64,000 bases of DNA from assembly GCA_023101725.1 (NCBI GenBank), contig JALJCO010001315.1, positions 62,001 through 126,000 of the forward strand, in the 5' to 3' direction. Made by a program: the position numbers and the translations under genes. This document shows, piece by piece, positions 44,564-57,594 of the stretch. This stretch comes from Atherinomorus stipes (taxonomy: Eukaryota; Chordata; Actinopteri; Atheriniformes; Atherinidae). How positions within the stretch are numbered: position 1 is the first letter of the stretch; the number at the start of each line of letters is the position of its first letter. Below the pieces are notes generated by a model that was given only the letters and a program-made list of their open reading frames with translations, was not told the origin of the DNA and did no database searches.

Positions 44564-46787
44564 CCCTCAAAACTAGTGTGTATACCCACTGGGTTTAATG
44601 GGAAAGTGAACCCAAACTGCTGGTATTGTAAAAACAAAAACTATGGGCTTCTTTCTTCATCACTGCTGCAATTTGTTGCAATAAATTACTGCGCCTTTGT
44701 TAGATAATTAACAAATCACTGTATCCATTACAGTATATGATCTGCACAGATAAATGTTGTAGTACATGATTTACTGAATCAATTAAATCAAAAATCAATA
44801 AAACTACTGTGCAATTATAATGTGAAGAAACAGGATACAGTACAATGGCCAGATAACCGACAGGAGCAGGATTTGACAAACACCTCTTTGCAGGCCTCTA
44901 ATTTGAGGGTTTACTTAATTTGAACAGATTATTACCCTTAAATGTACTGCAATCTTTGAACAGATGTGCAAAAGATTTCTCAAAGCTGTCAAGGCTGTGT
45001 ATCTAAAAGCTAGCTTTGCTGAAAGCTAGAATATTTTGCCACCCTATAATCCTTAAATTGTTTCTTCAAATGCCATTTCTTTTCTTTTTATACAATATGT
45101 ATGTCTACCTTTCTTCCTTCTAGTACGCATTGTCATGGGACATACAATCCCTTAATGGGATACAACTAATCATATATTGATGCAAAAATTCCCAACAATG
45201 CATCCTTGAATTTTAACTTTGCAGTCAGGCGTCTTACCAGAGGACATACTGTGTACTGAAACAAATGCTTAAAAACTTTGCCGGAGTTATACCAGGATAT
45301 TTAGTAACACAAAACAACCGTTTGTTATGCTCTTATTTCCCAATAAAAACAAAGTGGTGAACAAACGGTTGCAGTGCAGTCACAGAAAATGCATTTTGCG
45401 GGTGAGTGAAGTTAATGTCATACTTATGTCATCATCAGCTAAACAAAACAAAAACTTCCAGGTGTTATTGTTTCCAACAAAAAGATATTTTCAGCATGAC
45501 AACAGTATGATACAGCTAGATACTCTTTTCACTCACTTGATTAAAGTTACAGAGATAGGATGCATTTCTGCAGTTCCTTAATAAACTTTCTAGCTACTGG
45601 TGGTTTCCTTCAAGTTCCATTGTCTGCATATTCACTTCCTTTTTATTGTTACTGTTGTTGTGATTGCCCTGCTGAGCTGCCTCTATGGTAAGCTCAAATT
45701 CCCTAATGACACACAAAAAAGTTTGATACATTGCTGGATATATTTCCCCCTCCATTTCATATCACCCTGACAACAAGGTGTTTTGAAATATGCTATAAAT
45801 AAACAGAGCAATGCTCAATGTTCAATCTCAACTTGCCAGCAGCTCTCTGAATTCCCAGTGGGAAAACATCAGGTGTTGTCTGAGACTTGTGTTCATATCA
45901 AAAGAAGAGCAGCTGAGAACACAATCTTGGGCGATGACCTAGCTGTGAAAACGTCAGCCATGCTAAGCGAGCATATCAGGTTATTATTCTGAAAACAAAG
46001 AGATAATATTTTCCCTGATTATGCAAGTACATTAACTGAATGGAAATTATCTTTAGGGAAATTATCTGCTTTCTTTTTAGTTACCCAGCACAGACTGCAC
46101 ACAAGTAGAATGAGAAAATAGAGTTGAGCGATTTTTCTGCTTCTTGCTTTGATAAAAAGCATAACCCCTCTTCTCCCCCTCTAAGATAGCGTTGTTTTGG
46201 GACAGCCCAAGACCGTCACAGCAATTATTATAATAAAAGACTCTAACGGGACCCCAATTCCTCTACTGACGCGTAGATATTCTGCCCAAAGTGGGCAGCC
46301 ACATATGAGAATGTTTTATCTGCAACCAAATGGGGGCTTATTAAAGGCTTCAAATATTCCCTATACACGTTCACTTCAAATAACCGTAATCTAAAAACAA
46401 TGAAAAATTTAAAAAAGGAAATGGAATATTTGATAAAAACAAAGGTAACTTCAGTTTGTTCACTGTGGGGACAGCACTATGTGAGAAATTATAGTTTAGG
46501 AGTTGAAACCATTGCTTTAAACTATACCATTGGGAGTATGCCAGAAGAATGTTAATGCAACCAATGCTGGCCCCAAGAAATATTATAGATTGTTTTTCTA
46601 ATCTGTTCCACAAGGAATCATATTTCCCACCGCAGGTCACATTATATCTTAATTTAGCTGCATGACAGGAATTATAATTATGTGATGAACAGGGAAGCCA
46701 AAAGGCTAAAAAGGCAGACAGATGTAAGATTTCAAGTTATATGTTGAATTTGTAGTAGAAGTACCAAGCTGGTTGTATACCAGAGCA

Positions 46788-47215
46788 GGGGTCTGGTGCA
46801 CGAAGCAGGTTTAATGAAAAGCCTGAGTTGTTTAACCCGAAATTCGGGAAACTTAGTTTTCCATAACACAAAAGGTAGGTAACTCAACCCAGGGAAAGAG
46901 GAGGAACTGTAGCCTGTTGCACGAAAAGGGGTAACTTAAACCCTCGGTCAGTTACCATGGTAACAGACTCTCTGAAACTAACCTGGTCGGGAGCAGGTTA
47001 GTGTGGAGAAACCATGAGTTTCTCGCTGTCTCCGCCCACTTTTAGCCACACTCGCCGTTTCATTTCCTCATTCATTCATTCAGTCAGCGGTGAGTTTTGG
47101 CTGCTGCCGTCTTGAATAAAACATGTTAAAAATAAATCAGTCGGTAGGTTAAAGACGTGTCCTTTGGATAAGGATTTCATGGATGAAGATGCTGCATTTC
47201 TTCGGGTAAAATTAA
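46788..47215 (+). mobile_element. PIF/Harbinger-like 5' fragment
   Basis: GGGGTCTGGTGCACGAAGCA opens the segment and an internal TGTTGCACGAAAAGGGGTAA echoes it. Near 47154-47227 a frame reads CPLDKDFMDEDAAFLRVKL before a stop, similar to the start of fish Harbinger transposases as I recall them. The rest of the element is lost in low-complexity sequence and no matching right end was found. Confidence 0.4.
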
Positions 47216-47219
47216 GATT

Positions 47220-48290
47220 GTTATAGTAAGATAGTTTTTTTTTTTTTTTGAGTATTTTTTTTTTTATTTAATGTTGTTGGGGGTTTCTTTTTTGGGTTTG
47301 GTTATTTATAGGTTCATTTGGGGATGGGGGAAGGTTGGAGGTGGTTGGGTTTTTTTTTGTGTATCTAAAAAGAGGATTGTTTATTTGGTTTTTAAAGAAT
47401 TTTTTTTTATTGGGGGTTTGAATGGGGAATATTTTATTTAAAAAAAAAAGATTTCCCGGGACAAAAAAAAAAAAAATTAAAAAAGAAAGTATTAAAGGGA
47501 AGGAGAAAAAAACAAAAAGAGCACCAAAAAAAGAGATGATAATAAAAACACACATAAATGGTGGATAAAAAAAACTTTATATATGTGATGTAATAAAGGA
47601 CAGATATAAAAAATAATTTCCCCCAGGATTTTTTTTTTTTTTTTTTTTTTTTAAGAAGGACAAAACCAATGAGATGGGTTTGGGTCTATTAAACGGGGGA
47701 GGCACCAGTATGGCTACGTGGTGAGGGACATCTTATCACCGTCAGCTCAGTTCACTCCCAACGTGGGTGAATCCTGAGGATGGGCGAGGACCTAACTCTC
47801 CCGGCACCTGGGGGAACAGTAAGAGCTCCGACCTTGTAAAAAAAAGAAAAAAAGGTAGAAAAAATGGGAAAACTAAGGGAATCAAAAAAAAAAAAAAAAA
47901 AAAATGTGCGTATATAATAATAAAACATAAAAAAACGGGACTAATAGATAAAATCAACAAAATGGGTTGGGAATGGAAAATGAGAGTTGAAATATGAGAA
48001 AACTAAGGGGAGGGCAAAAATGGAATGTCTGTGGGTGGGGGAAAAGATCAAAAAATGAAATGATGAAATGAAGGAAAAAAAATGGGTAAAGTGAAAAATA
48101 AAAAAAAAAGATATATTACCACAAAATGGGAAAAGAAAAAAAACAAAAAAAGAAAAAAAGAAATGTAAGAGTGATAAAAGATGAAAGAAAGGTTTTTTTT
48201 TTTTTTTTTAACTTATTAAAACATAAATAATTAAGAATAAAAATATGAAAAATAGAAATAAGGTGAGATTGAATGGGGAAGGAGGTGGTA
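47220..48290 (+). repeat. C-depleted, low-complexity block
   Basis: About 1.07 kb of T/G-rich then A/G-rich sequence with many 8-24 base A or T runs and almost no C on the + strand. One ordinary-composition island interrupts it (about 47685-47840). Composition is unlike anything else in the window. Reading frames through it are not credible as genes. Confidence 0.8.
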
Positions 48291-49208
48291 GAGCTGGTGG
48301 CCAGTGGCTAGCTCCCTGTTTGCTAATAAAAAGGCCTCAGCCATTAGCAGAGTAGCACAACTGTTTTTAGCCAGCTAACAGTGCCCCTTAAGAATAATTT
48401 ATAGTCATCCACAAAGGGCTCTATGTAGGTTACGGAGAGCCCTGTACGTCGATGGAGAGCCTGTCGGAGAGCCTCTCCGCCGCCTGCGGCTGCACAAAAT
48501 ACTTTTTAAGTGTCCGTCACTCCATCAAGGGACAACAGAGACGGCAAGGGCTGTGATTGGTCTATCACAACGTAAACACTGGCAGCCTACGAAGACGCAG
48601 ATATGTATCCAATCGCAGAACGTTTGACCAAAGAAGTGAGGAAATACCAAAATCTCTCCATCATCTCCATTTTCACATGAAAAAGTATCTGTTTTAATGT
48701 TATTCAGCTGCAGAAACAACAGTCTTTCTCTCTCGGACGCCGTTGCTCACTGTAACCCAAAGTAAAATAACCACTGAGGTTACCGACCATTCGCATCAAA
48801 GGATTAGGTCAGTCTTGTGTAACGACCCCTACTGATCGGGTGGGAAATTGCAGTGTATCCAGCACCATGACGGAGAACTATGAAGGCCGGAGGGTCTCCA
48901 TGGTTACACAGTTGGATAACGCATTACGCAATCAGAGAAGTATACAGTACTGTAGCCTTTTGCTTTAGCCCACTTACCTCTGTAAGCTCTTAGCTACAGG
49001 CAGCTCAGAATTTAATGGTTGTCAATCATTTGCCTCCACGCTCACAGCCCCCTTTCAGTTCCACCTCTTTGCCCATTTTAGTATTTTTCTGGAGTGACAA
49101 GATATATGACATTGACAAGATGGCAACAGTGGGAACAGCCCACTGAGCTTTAATTCTGGTCTTTAGAAACCTACAGGTGACATCACAAAAGATCTGTCCA
49201 GTAATACA
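48291..49208 (+). repeat. Interspersed repeat family C, interrupted copy
   Basis: 48291-48395 (GTTTGCTAATAAAAAGGCCTCAG, GTAGCACAACTG, TTTTTAGCCAGCTAAC) and about 48955-49208 (TTTAGCCCACTT, CTGTCAATCATTTGCC, TTTTAGTATTTT, AAGATGGCAAC) are parts of family C. They are separated by about 560 bp of foreign sequence (GGAGAGCC repeats near 48430-48475, TGATTGGTCTATCACAACG). A hAT MITE follows at 49217. Confidence 0.65.
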
Positions 49209-49216
49209 GTCTATGG

Positions 49217-49432
49217 CAGGAGTGCCCAAATCCAGTCCTAGAGAGCTACTATCCTTCACCTTTTAGTTGCATCCCCTCTCCAACACACCCGAATCAAATG
49301 AATGGCTCATTACCAGGTCTCTCCAAAGCTGAATAACATGTGTATGAGGGGATTAGCCATATGATTCAGGTGTGTTGGAAAGGGTATGCTCTAAATTGTA
49401 GGATAGTATCTCGTCAGGACTGGGCACCTCTG
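49217..49432. mobile_element. hAT MITE, 216 bp, perfect 8-bp duplication GTCTATGG
   Basis: GTCTATGG at 49209-49216 and 49433-49440. The element begins CAGGAGTGCCCAAATCCAGTC and ends GGACTGGGCACCTCTG. The interior has inverted TCCAACACACC and GGTGTGTTGGA with AATCAAATGAATGGCTC, a common vertebrate hAT MITE layout. An 8-bp duplication and CAG...CTG ends are diagnostic of hAT. Confidence 0.93.
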
Positions 49433-50126
49433 GTCTATGGTGTCCACACAAAATCGATGAACATGCTGTAGTATGTATGCCAGGCCTGTAAATGGTGGGG
49501 TAATGCCACCACAGAAATATACCAAAATAAGACATGGAGAATGCACATACTTGTATGATGTAAACAGTTGTGCACAGACTTGTGGGGACTTTGTTGTAAA
49601 AAATAAATCTTGCTCAGAAGGTTGAAGCAAACACACCACTAATCTGCCATTGTTGGAGCTGCTGCTTGGCCTGTTTATATGGGTTAAGGGAGAAGTTGGC
49701 TATGGTGTTAGCGGCTCAGGAAGATCTGCATACTGTATGTCATATTCATAAAAAAAAAACAGGAAAAAACAGTGGTGTTTTGTATTCACTTAAAGAACCA
49801 GTTTTAAAAGCCGAGCATTTTGGGGATCCCAAATAAACTTAAATGGATACAACTAAACTGTCCCAATAGGAGCAAAGTAAGAATTTTGTCACTTCTGATG
49901 AAGCAAAGCATACAGGTACTATGTACACATTTATTCCAAGTAAAGTGTATCTTGCCAAAGTTTCCATCACCGAACAGGATTAAAAATGCCACTACCTTTG
50001 GAAAATTTGGCAATGTCGCATTGGTGATGTCAATGAATATTTCTTACAAACAGGTGACAATTTTCCTCATATGATCATTATATATTTCAATTTAGGTTAA
50101 CTTATGAACAAACTCATACATTGACT

Positions 50127-51346
50127 TAGGGATGTCCCGATAACAATATCAGTATCGGTACTCGCGCCGATACTGGTCTGTTTTGCTGTACTCGTACTTG
50201 TCAAATACTCACTCTTCACAGCACCCGATACCTGCTATACTGTAGAGCTCCAAGAGCTATGCCGCCACGCAGGCAGGGAAAGACTCTTCAACATGAGCAG
50301 CACCGGCTTTGCCTTTCTTCCGTCTGAGTTTACGTTTCATTTTAAATCAGAAGACACTTTTCATCACACGAGGACAGATGAAATATATCTGACCCGTATC
50401 ATGTCCCTGGGATACTTTTCATAACGTTACTGGCAGTCAGAGTGGACCACTTGTAAGCTTTTATTTCTGCTCCTGAAAACCAACTATCATTTACCGCAAT
50501 CCTCATATTTCTAAGAAAACGATTCTAGTACTTGTTCAGTAATCAACGTTAACTATCACTTCTTTCTGGTTTACACCAGAAAAGCTGAAAGATGCAGCCA
50601 CTCGCTGACGCAGGTGATTAATCAGACACAAATTGCGCCTCGTCTGTGTGCTGCTCCCCCCCCTCCAAATCCAAACAACACACACGCCACAAATCAATTT
50701 TATAGGCTATTGCAAAAAATATTGATAAACAGAATCAAAAACATCTTACAGGTGCGTCCACCTCCAACCAACCTCTCTCAACTTGAGGTGTGTCAGCCGT
50801 CTGGTCTCCTCATCAAGCTGACATGTTGATGTTTCTAACATCAAACCCGCGGTCCGAAAACACCCACAATGATTTTTTAAAAATTATAATTTACACGTAC
50901 TATGTAATTACTTATACAAATCAGCGCTGTCTGCTGACATCACAGATGTGAAGTTGGAAAACTCCATTTAAAAAAAGGAAAAGAAACTAAAACCATGTCA
51001 TGTGTGCCATATCAGTCGTGAGAACAACTGTGGTAGTTTAAAACTCGAGTTTCCACCATAGCTGAAAAACATATCTGAAAGAAAATCACCAGAAACCCAT
51101 TGTGACTATGCTTATTAGCTGTAATAAAGCCGGGGTGTCTGCAAAAACCACAATGAATTGTGATGTGACATCACATTCCCAAGCTCTATTGTCCGCATCA
51201 CCTAAGCACGTTGATATGTTTCTCTTAAAGAAAAAAAAAACAAAACACAAAAAAACTCATTAATTACTTGTATTGGTATCGGCAAGTACTCATATTTCAG
51301 TACTCGTACTTGTACTTAGTTGTCAAAAAAGTGGTATCGGGACATT
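50127..51346. mobile_element. Non-autonomous hAT-like element, ~1.2 kb
   Basis: The left end TAGGGATGTCCCGATA and right end TATCGGGACAT are inverted. Both flanks carry clusters of subterminal words (CGGTACTCG, CGATACTG, TACTCGTACTTGT on the left; TACTCGTACTTGTACTTAG and GGTATCGGCAAGTACTC on the right). No transposase was seen. The flanking duplication is uncertain; ACTTA occurs on both sides. Confidence 0.75.
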
Positions 51347-51351
51347 TACTT

Positions 51352-54300
51352 ACCTTGACATGTCAGTGAAGATTTCTTTCTTTCTTAAAAAAAAAAAAAA
51401 AAATCAGTAAAAACAACAAGATCAAAAGAGCTCCTGATGGTTAGGAAAGCAGCTTTTAGTTTTAAGAAACTTTGTGTGAGCAAAGGTGAATGGTGGATAA
51501 AAGTGCTCAACCAATTGGTTGATTAATTCTTTGGCATTTTTCAGATTAATCCCACATCTGAGCAGCTGCTTCGTGAAGCCTTGTTCATGCCGGGGTTATA
51601 GAAGGCAGCTGACAACTGCTCTACACCTTCCAATCTCAACAAATTCACCCTGACACTTCTGCTGGTATGAGATTCTGAAGGTTGAATTATTCAGCTGCCC
51701 AACGTTTCCAATCTGCCTCACTAATTTCAGGGCTGATAAAAACTTTTATCTAGACTTCCAGAGTCCATGCATTAGCAGTTACCACTCAGCTGGAAGATGG
51801 TGACTCAAGTCTGACAAAGCTAGCACTGCTGCACAAAAGAGAAACTATTAACTTTTAACTGCATGTCTTAGATGATTAATATTTACAAGACTTAAAGGCT
51901 GTCAGAGTGGATCTGCAAATATTCAAACAATTGATCTTTCCATGTAAAAATAGTGTAATTGTTAAACCTTAAACCTACTGCACCAACCCTTTTGCCTCAG
52001 GTCACTGCAGCTGACTGCTCTTATAGGCCCAACTTTTAAAGCTGCAGAAAGATCATATAGTTTAACATTATCCTCCGAGTATGAATAAGTCTTTGGGGCA
52101 CACACTGGCACTTTTTACTGGTGTGAGTCAGCCACTTCTCGCATGGTTATGTTCCTGCTGCTGTTGTAAATGTTTTCCTCCATTCAGTATTTTTGACAAC
52201 AGCTGACCTCTCACTAAGGTAATTTCTTCCACTAAATAGCAGTGAATGAATTAATGCTAATAGATCTGCTTTCTTCTGTACTATTTGAATCTCTCACAAG
52301 AACTTTACACCAATGATGTGAAAATGTCTGACATATTTGAATTGTTTCATACAGGCTGGGGCTTTATTCTCACTCTTTGTGGATGCATGTTAAAGCACAG
52401 CTGCCCCTGTGGGATGAAATTGTTATATTTGACACTTCACTATCTTCACCTTTCTATTATAGAGTAAAATAATTAGTTCTCTCCTAGAGACAGATGCGCA
52501 GTTGCTGCATATGGCATGTGCCAACACCTGACTTACCTCTTCTTGGAGAAGTTTAAATTAGCAATTAATTACCTTTAATGTCATCTAAGAAGGAGTCTTA
52601 GTTTGGCAACGTAACATGCAAGTCCATCTCACCAAAAAGTAGTAGCTTAATAATTCATGGTTGTAAATTATAAGATGGAAATGTCACCTGAGACAGATGT
52701 TTTCTGAGAGCCAGCAAACACACGGAATCAAAGGAAAATCAAATTATAAACAGTAAAAAAGTTTAAGCCTGTTTTTTCGTTTGTTTTTTTTTTTTTCTTC
52801 TGTATTTTTTTACGGGAGCTGTATGCATGTAAGGCTCCACTTGATAATCTGAATTTAATTATTTTACCCTATTTTATTTTATTGAATGCCAGCTCATAAT
52901 TCCATTTTAGATAATGTTGCTGGACCTGACAAGAAAAAAGAGAAGGTTAAGAAAAGATGATGAGAAGTGAACAAAAAACAGAAAATGAGAGCAAAGAACA
53001 AAAAAAAGACAAAGATACACCAAAAAAGCTAGTACTGCTAGCTAAGCGGATAAGCGGAAGAAGACGGTACGGTACAGTAGACCAAAAAAGCCAACTGCTG
53101 GACTTGTACAAAGACACAACAGAGAATATCCCATCATCTTTACTGGACAAACCTGATCATCTTCAGGAGCACTGACCGGAGACAAAGAGTTTTTTGGCAC
53201 GCCAGATTTACCTCTTCACGAAAAGGGTTGGGTATGGTAATGAAATGATCTGCCCAAAGACCAAGTTGATTTAATTTTTGACTGGCTATAACCTTATTTA
53301 GAAAACTAGGTCACCGGCCGGCTGTTTAGGCTTCTTTGCTAAGAGGCTATCTGTTAGCATCATGGGCACTTCAGACAGTGAACACAAATTTATCAGACAA
53401 ATTTAAAAAATAAATAAACTTACGGGTAATGACAATGTTGTGGTCGCCTCCTTCAGTGTTGATGGACGTTCACATGGCTTCATCAGTGCACAACAGATCA
53501 TATTACACCCCAAAAACCCCAGAAGTGAAATTTCTTGATTTTAAAAACCTTGACTTCTTTTTGTTTGTTTGTTTGTTTTCCCCACTGAAATCATTTTACA
53601 GGGAACAAAAAAAAAAAAAAAAACTATTCCATGTACTTTAATGACATGGAGTTGACAAAGCCCATTCATTTCTGTTTCTTTATTATACTGTGGTTAAATG
53701 GATACAATGGCTCAGGAGGTAGAACACTTGGCAGACAATCAGAAGATCAGCCAGGGGCCAGATAGGATTTTTGAACTGGGGGGACCAAGCTGTCAGCAAT
53801 TGATGTCACCTCAATAAGCTATCTTTGCGTAATTTGAGCTTTAAGGGTCGCAATCTCACATAGCTACTACCACTCCCAGGCTCTCACATACAGTCCGATC
53901 ACTCAGCTATATGATAAAAAAAAATACAGATATTTTGACCATGTATGTGATCACAGCCCTACATTGTACATGCTTCCCTGTATTTCACTCACTCTGTCAG
54001 CTACTGAGCTCAGGCTGTGACCAGCAGAGACAACCATGTTGCAGATAATCAGTGTGTTTGCAGCAGCAGAGCGTTATAATTCATTGTGGTGATGTTGTTG
54101 TTGTTGTACAGTAGAATATAGCTCACCATATATAGCTGAATTCAATACTTATGGAAAACATTGCAAGAGCTACCAGCTATCAACTTTGATCCAAGCAGCA
54201 CAGCACAGAGAGAAGTGGAACCAGTTCACGCCAACCAATATAAACACGCCAATAATCCACCAGGCTAGGCCCCGCCCATCAAGTGCACTTGAATTCACAA

Positions 54301-54669
54301 GCAAAACTTTAGAATTTGCAAACAAAAAGGACAAATTTGTAACCAATTTTTTTTTTTAAATTGAAATCAAAGAGGACTGACTCATAAGAAAAATACTTGT
54401 ATGTTTTTACTTTCAAACAACATTATTGATTAAAGTTGAAGAAATACGCTGTCTATTTTTATTTTTCAATGGCAAGCTGTTCTGTTTTGATCTCAAAAAA
54501 TTGTTTTTGATTGCCCCTGACTATTTTGCTCTCAAATCTCTTTTTTGTTTCACATATATCCTATTTATTTGATTAAATGATAAAGAAACAAAATTCTCTC
54601 CATAGATAACTGCAACAGGCACACATGCAGGTAGAAATTTCTCTTTCGCACCCTGAGATTTGAACCTTG
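51352..54669. other. Intergenic DNA; small SINE-like remnant only
   Basis: AT-rich, with A and T runs near 51390, 52788, 53608 and 54345. A lysine-rich 72-codon frame at 52957-53175 has no domain I recognise. 53703-53760 resembles a tRNA-SINE head. Confidence 0.6.
53703..53760 (+). repeat. Possible tRNA-SINE head fragment
   Basis: ATGGCTCAGGAGGTAGAACA followed by AATCAGAAGATCAGCCAG resembles the A-box half of a common fish tRNA-derived SINE. The B box is destroyed and the body is absent. Confidence 0.4.
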
Positions 54670-54670
54670 T

Positions 54671-54931
54671 GGTGTGTTCAAATGAAGATGGTTTGTGTCG
54701 GAAGTGGGAGGTCAGATCAACGTAATCGTACGGTGGAGAGCTCCCAGCACTAAGCAGCCTTATACAACAAAACAAGGAACTACTGTTTAAGTAAGCAGTA
54801 AACAGCATGAATTCTATGTCGGATTGGTGAGATGAATCCGACTTTCTGAGCTGAAGATCCGATTTCACGGAGGAATATGACTGCAATTCTGTCTTGGAGT
54901 AAGGAAATTCCGACATAACTTAAATGCACCA
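54671..54931. mobile_element. Small TIR element, GGTGTGTTCAAATG ends
   Basis: The left end GGTGTGTTCAAATGAAG and right end TTAAATGCACCA are imperfect inverses, each followed inward by TGTCGGAA/TTCCGACA. ATCCGACTTT and TCGGATTG words lie between. It resembles short hAT-type elements of fish. The duplication was not resolved. Confidence 0.55.
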
Positions 54932-55531
54932 TTAGTCGAAACACAAACACCGGGCTCTCAGTGCGCACTGCTATGACTTTAACTGTCTGGCGATGTCTAG
55001 AAAAGTGTTTGTTTGCGGGGATGGATTGGGTGACGTTGGATGTCTTAAGGGCCATTTATTATGCTCACTTGCGTACGTAAATGGTGATGTCCGTTTCATG
55101 CGTCGCCCTGCGCGGCTGCCTTCATTCTTCCTTGCATCTTCTGCATTCCCATGGTTCATAAATTAGTTTGTCCGCTGCCATGTCCCCGTGTCCCGGCGAT
55201 GTGATGTCATAGAATGCATTTTTGGACACACAGCCTCTCCTATAAAGCTCCAGTCATGTCTACAGATGCTCCTCTGTTTGTTTGGCGTCTTCTTTCTCAG
55301 GTGCTTTTCCTGGGCTATTAACCCCGACTGTTTTGTATTGTTATTCTTCCGGTTCTTGTTCTTCCTCACTGGTTTGTATCAGCTACACAGCTCAACACTG
55401 ACCCCACGGTTTCCGGTGGCATTGGTCCGTCTTCTGCGTCCAAAGCATAAATGGGCCTTTACCCAGGGAAAGCCGGGGGGCAGATCAGCGTCATTAAAAA
55501 ACTGAGGGGGACATGTCCCCTCCACCCCCAG

Positions 55532-57594
55532 CAAGCCCGGATTAAGGAAGCAGGGGCCCCTGGGCACAAAGTCTTGAAGGGCCCCTCCAATCACAACCAA
55601 AAGGACATCATATATAATGTCCATCATTCAGATTTCACATCGCATTATTGTAAAACAACATTTCTCAGCTGGGAGCAACAACATGAAAACACTACACTGC
55701 GATCAAACAATAGCGCATGTAAATATCTGGAGTTTCATTGCGTCTTTTTTGTCTTCCTCCTGTCTCTTTCTTTCTCTGTCCTCTTAGGTCTTTATAAACT
55801 ATCAGAGCCAGATTACTACAGACCAGCTGTCCTCACATGTCACATCATGAAAGTCCTGCAGAAACTGTCATTGGCTCACCTCAATAAGCAGTCAACATCT
55901 CTCAGGATCCATTCCAGTTTGCATATCATAATGTTCTTGAGGTTGAAAGCACCATCATCTTCCTGCTTCAGAGATCTCACTCTCATCTGGACCAATCAGG
56001 CAGCACTTTGAGGGTCATGTTCTTTGATTTCTAAAGTGTTTTTAATACGATTCAGCTGCTTGTTCCAGCATGTGAGAAGCTCCATCAGTTCCTGGTGGAT
56101 TCCTCCTCCACCACCTGGATTTCTGACCAGCTACCAAACAGACAACAGTGTGTCTGAGATGGAGGTCAGCAGCACTGAAGCACCACAAGGCACTGTACTC
56201 TCACCATTTCTGGTCAGTCACTTGGTGAGATGGTGCAGAATCAGCTTATCTTCAACACAAACACAACATGAGAGATGATCTTGACTTCAGGAAGAACTGG
56301 AGTCATTTATTTTCTATAAATTCTATAGCTCAGCATTCCTAGCTTGATGGATAAGCTTTCACCTGATATAGTCAAAGTTCTCTGTTTTATCTTCAACATC
56401 ATGACAGCCACAAACTCACCAGGGGGACGGACTGAGCTGCTCAGAGCTGAATGAGCTTCTATATGTGCACCATCAACCTGTCTTGCTCTGTTTTGTTTTT
56501 CCTGTTTTTCTTCCCTTTTCTCAGCATGCTGAAAACTTGTCCTCATTAGACAAACCTGCTCTTACCAGTTTAATAGTTACAGTCCACCAGGTCAATTTTC
56601 TCTTTTTTAAATTAATAAAGCTCAATAATTAATTTAATGAATCTCCCACAAATATTTTTTGTGCGAATTCTTCTGCCCCTTTTTCAAGGAAAAATTTAAA
56701 CTACTAAATCTCTCAAGATTATTTTTAGGTTTGATAACAAAAATAAAAGTGATACATAAGACAGTAAAGTTATAAATAGAAAATTATACAGCAGTTTTAG
56801 TTAAAGCCAATAAGAAAAATTGCCCCAGCTATTGAAAATAAATGGTGCTACATAATGTAAGAATAAATATCTAGTGTACAACTGCTGCTCATCCTCATCC
56901 CCATCCACAAATCCAGCAGGAGCTTTCTTCTTCCTCATAAAATGAGATAAACTTTATTTTCTGTCACAGGGTGACACAATTGTGTATTTGTCTAGATTGT
57001 CTCATCTTTTTTTCCTTCACTTTATGATATAATATGTGCAAACGACACAACAAACTTCCAGAAAAACGCTATTATTTACCACTCTGATCGTTTTTCTCAC
57101 CGCTGCACAACTGAACACAGCGCACACGCCGGTGTCTTTACCGTAATGTGCTGAAAATCAGCGCAAAGCTGCGTTTCTTAGCTTTCAGAATCTGCTGAAA
57201 TTACGTCAATTGCGTAAGAGGTCGAAGAGTTACGGTCATTGTAAGAACGTTAGCTAACGTACCTCATGTTATTTCGCCAGCAGCATATCCAGTTAAAAAG
57301 GCGCTGCTACTGGAAGCCAGACGGAGAGGTGGCGGTGGGGCCGCTTTCATGAGTTCTGCTCCAGTCCACCAGTCTAGTTACAAACTCTACACTTGCACTG
57401 AGAGAGCTGCTGCTCTGTAGTATTCATAGTCGGATAGTCCTCTGGGGCCCCCTACTGGCTGGAGTACCGATGCATATGTATTCCTGCCAAGCGGAGCCTC
57501 AAACCTGATTCTGTTCTTTTCCTCACAGTGGGCCCCACGTGGGTGTGGGCCCCTGGGCCTGTGCCCAGAATGCCCATTGGATAATCCGGCCTTG
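55532..57594. mobile_element. hAT element, 2.06 kb, perfect 8-bp duplication ACCCCCAG
   Basis: ACCCCCAG at 55524-55531 and 57595-57602. The ends CAAGCCCGGATTA and TAATCCGGCCTTG are inverted with one mismatch, followed inward by AGGGGCCCCTGGGCAC and the inverse-like GGCCCCTGGGCCTGTGCCC. No hAT transposase frame is readable. Part of the interior is a decayed LINE. Exact duplication and near-exact ends make the boundaries secure. Confidence 0.88.
55780..56600 (+). pseudogene. Non-LTR retrotransposon reverse-transcriptase remnant (CR1/L2-like)
   Basis: Fragments in order, across several frames: PDYYRPAVLTCHIMKVLQKL (55806-55865), FFDF and SVFNTIQ (about 56013-56055), then SSTEAPQGTVLSPFL (about 56166-56212), and DDLDFRKNW near 56280. 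These correspond to successive reverse-transcriptase motifs of Jockey-superfamily LINEs. Stops, frameshifts and loss of the FADD-box region show it is dead. It lies wholly inside the hAT element. The clade is uncertain. Confidence 0.75.

Larger units (their letters stand above)
43060..46787. other. Intergenic DNA with two AT microsatellites
   Basis: 43190-43390 carries repeated, inverted ATCCGAT/ATCGGAT words, the look of a transposon subterminal region without definable ends. Then come two long AT tracts near 44.2 and 44.5 kb. The rest is AT-rich without recognisable genes. Confidence 0.6.

Noticed and set aside
44047..44707. Several frames predicting IYIYIY peptides
   Set aside because: Translations of AT microsatellites.
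46197..46394. 65-codon + strand frame
   Set aside because: No recognisable domain, no splice context and no repeat relationship that I can see.
52957..53175. Lysine/glutamate-rich 72-codon frame
   Set aside because: Low-complexity start from an A-rich stretch and no domain; could be transposon debris but nothing supports a name.
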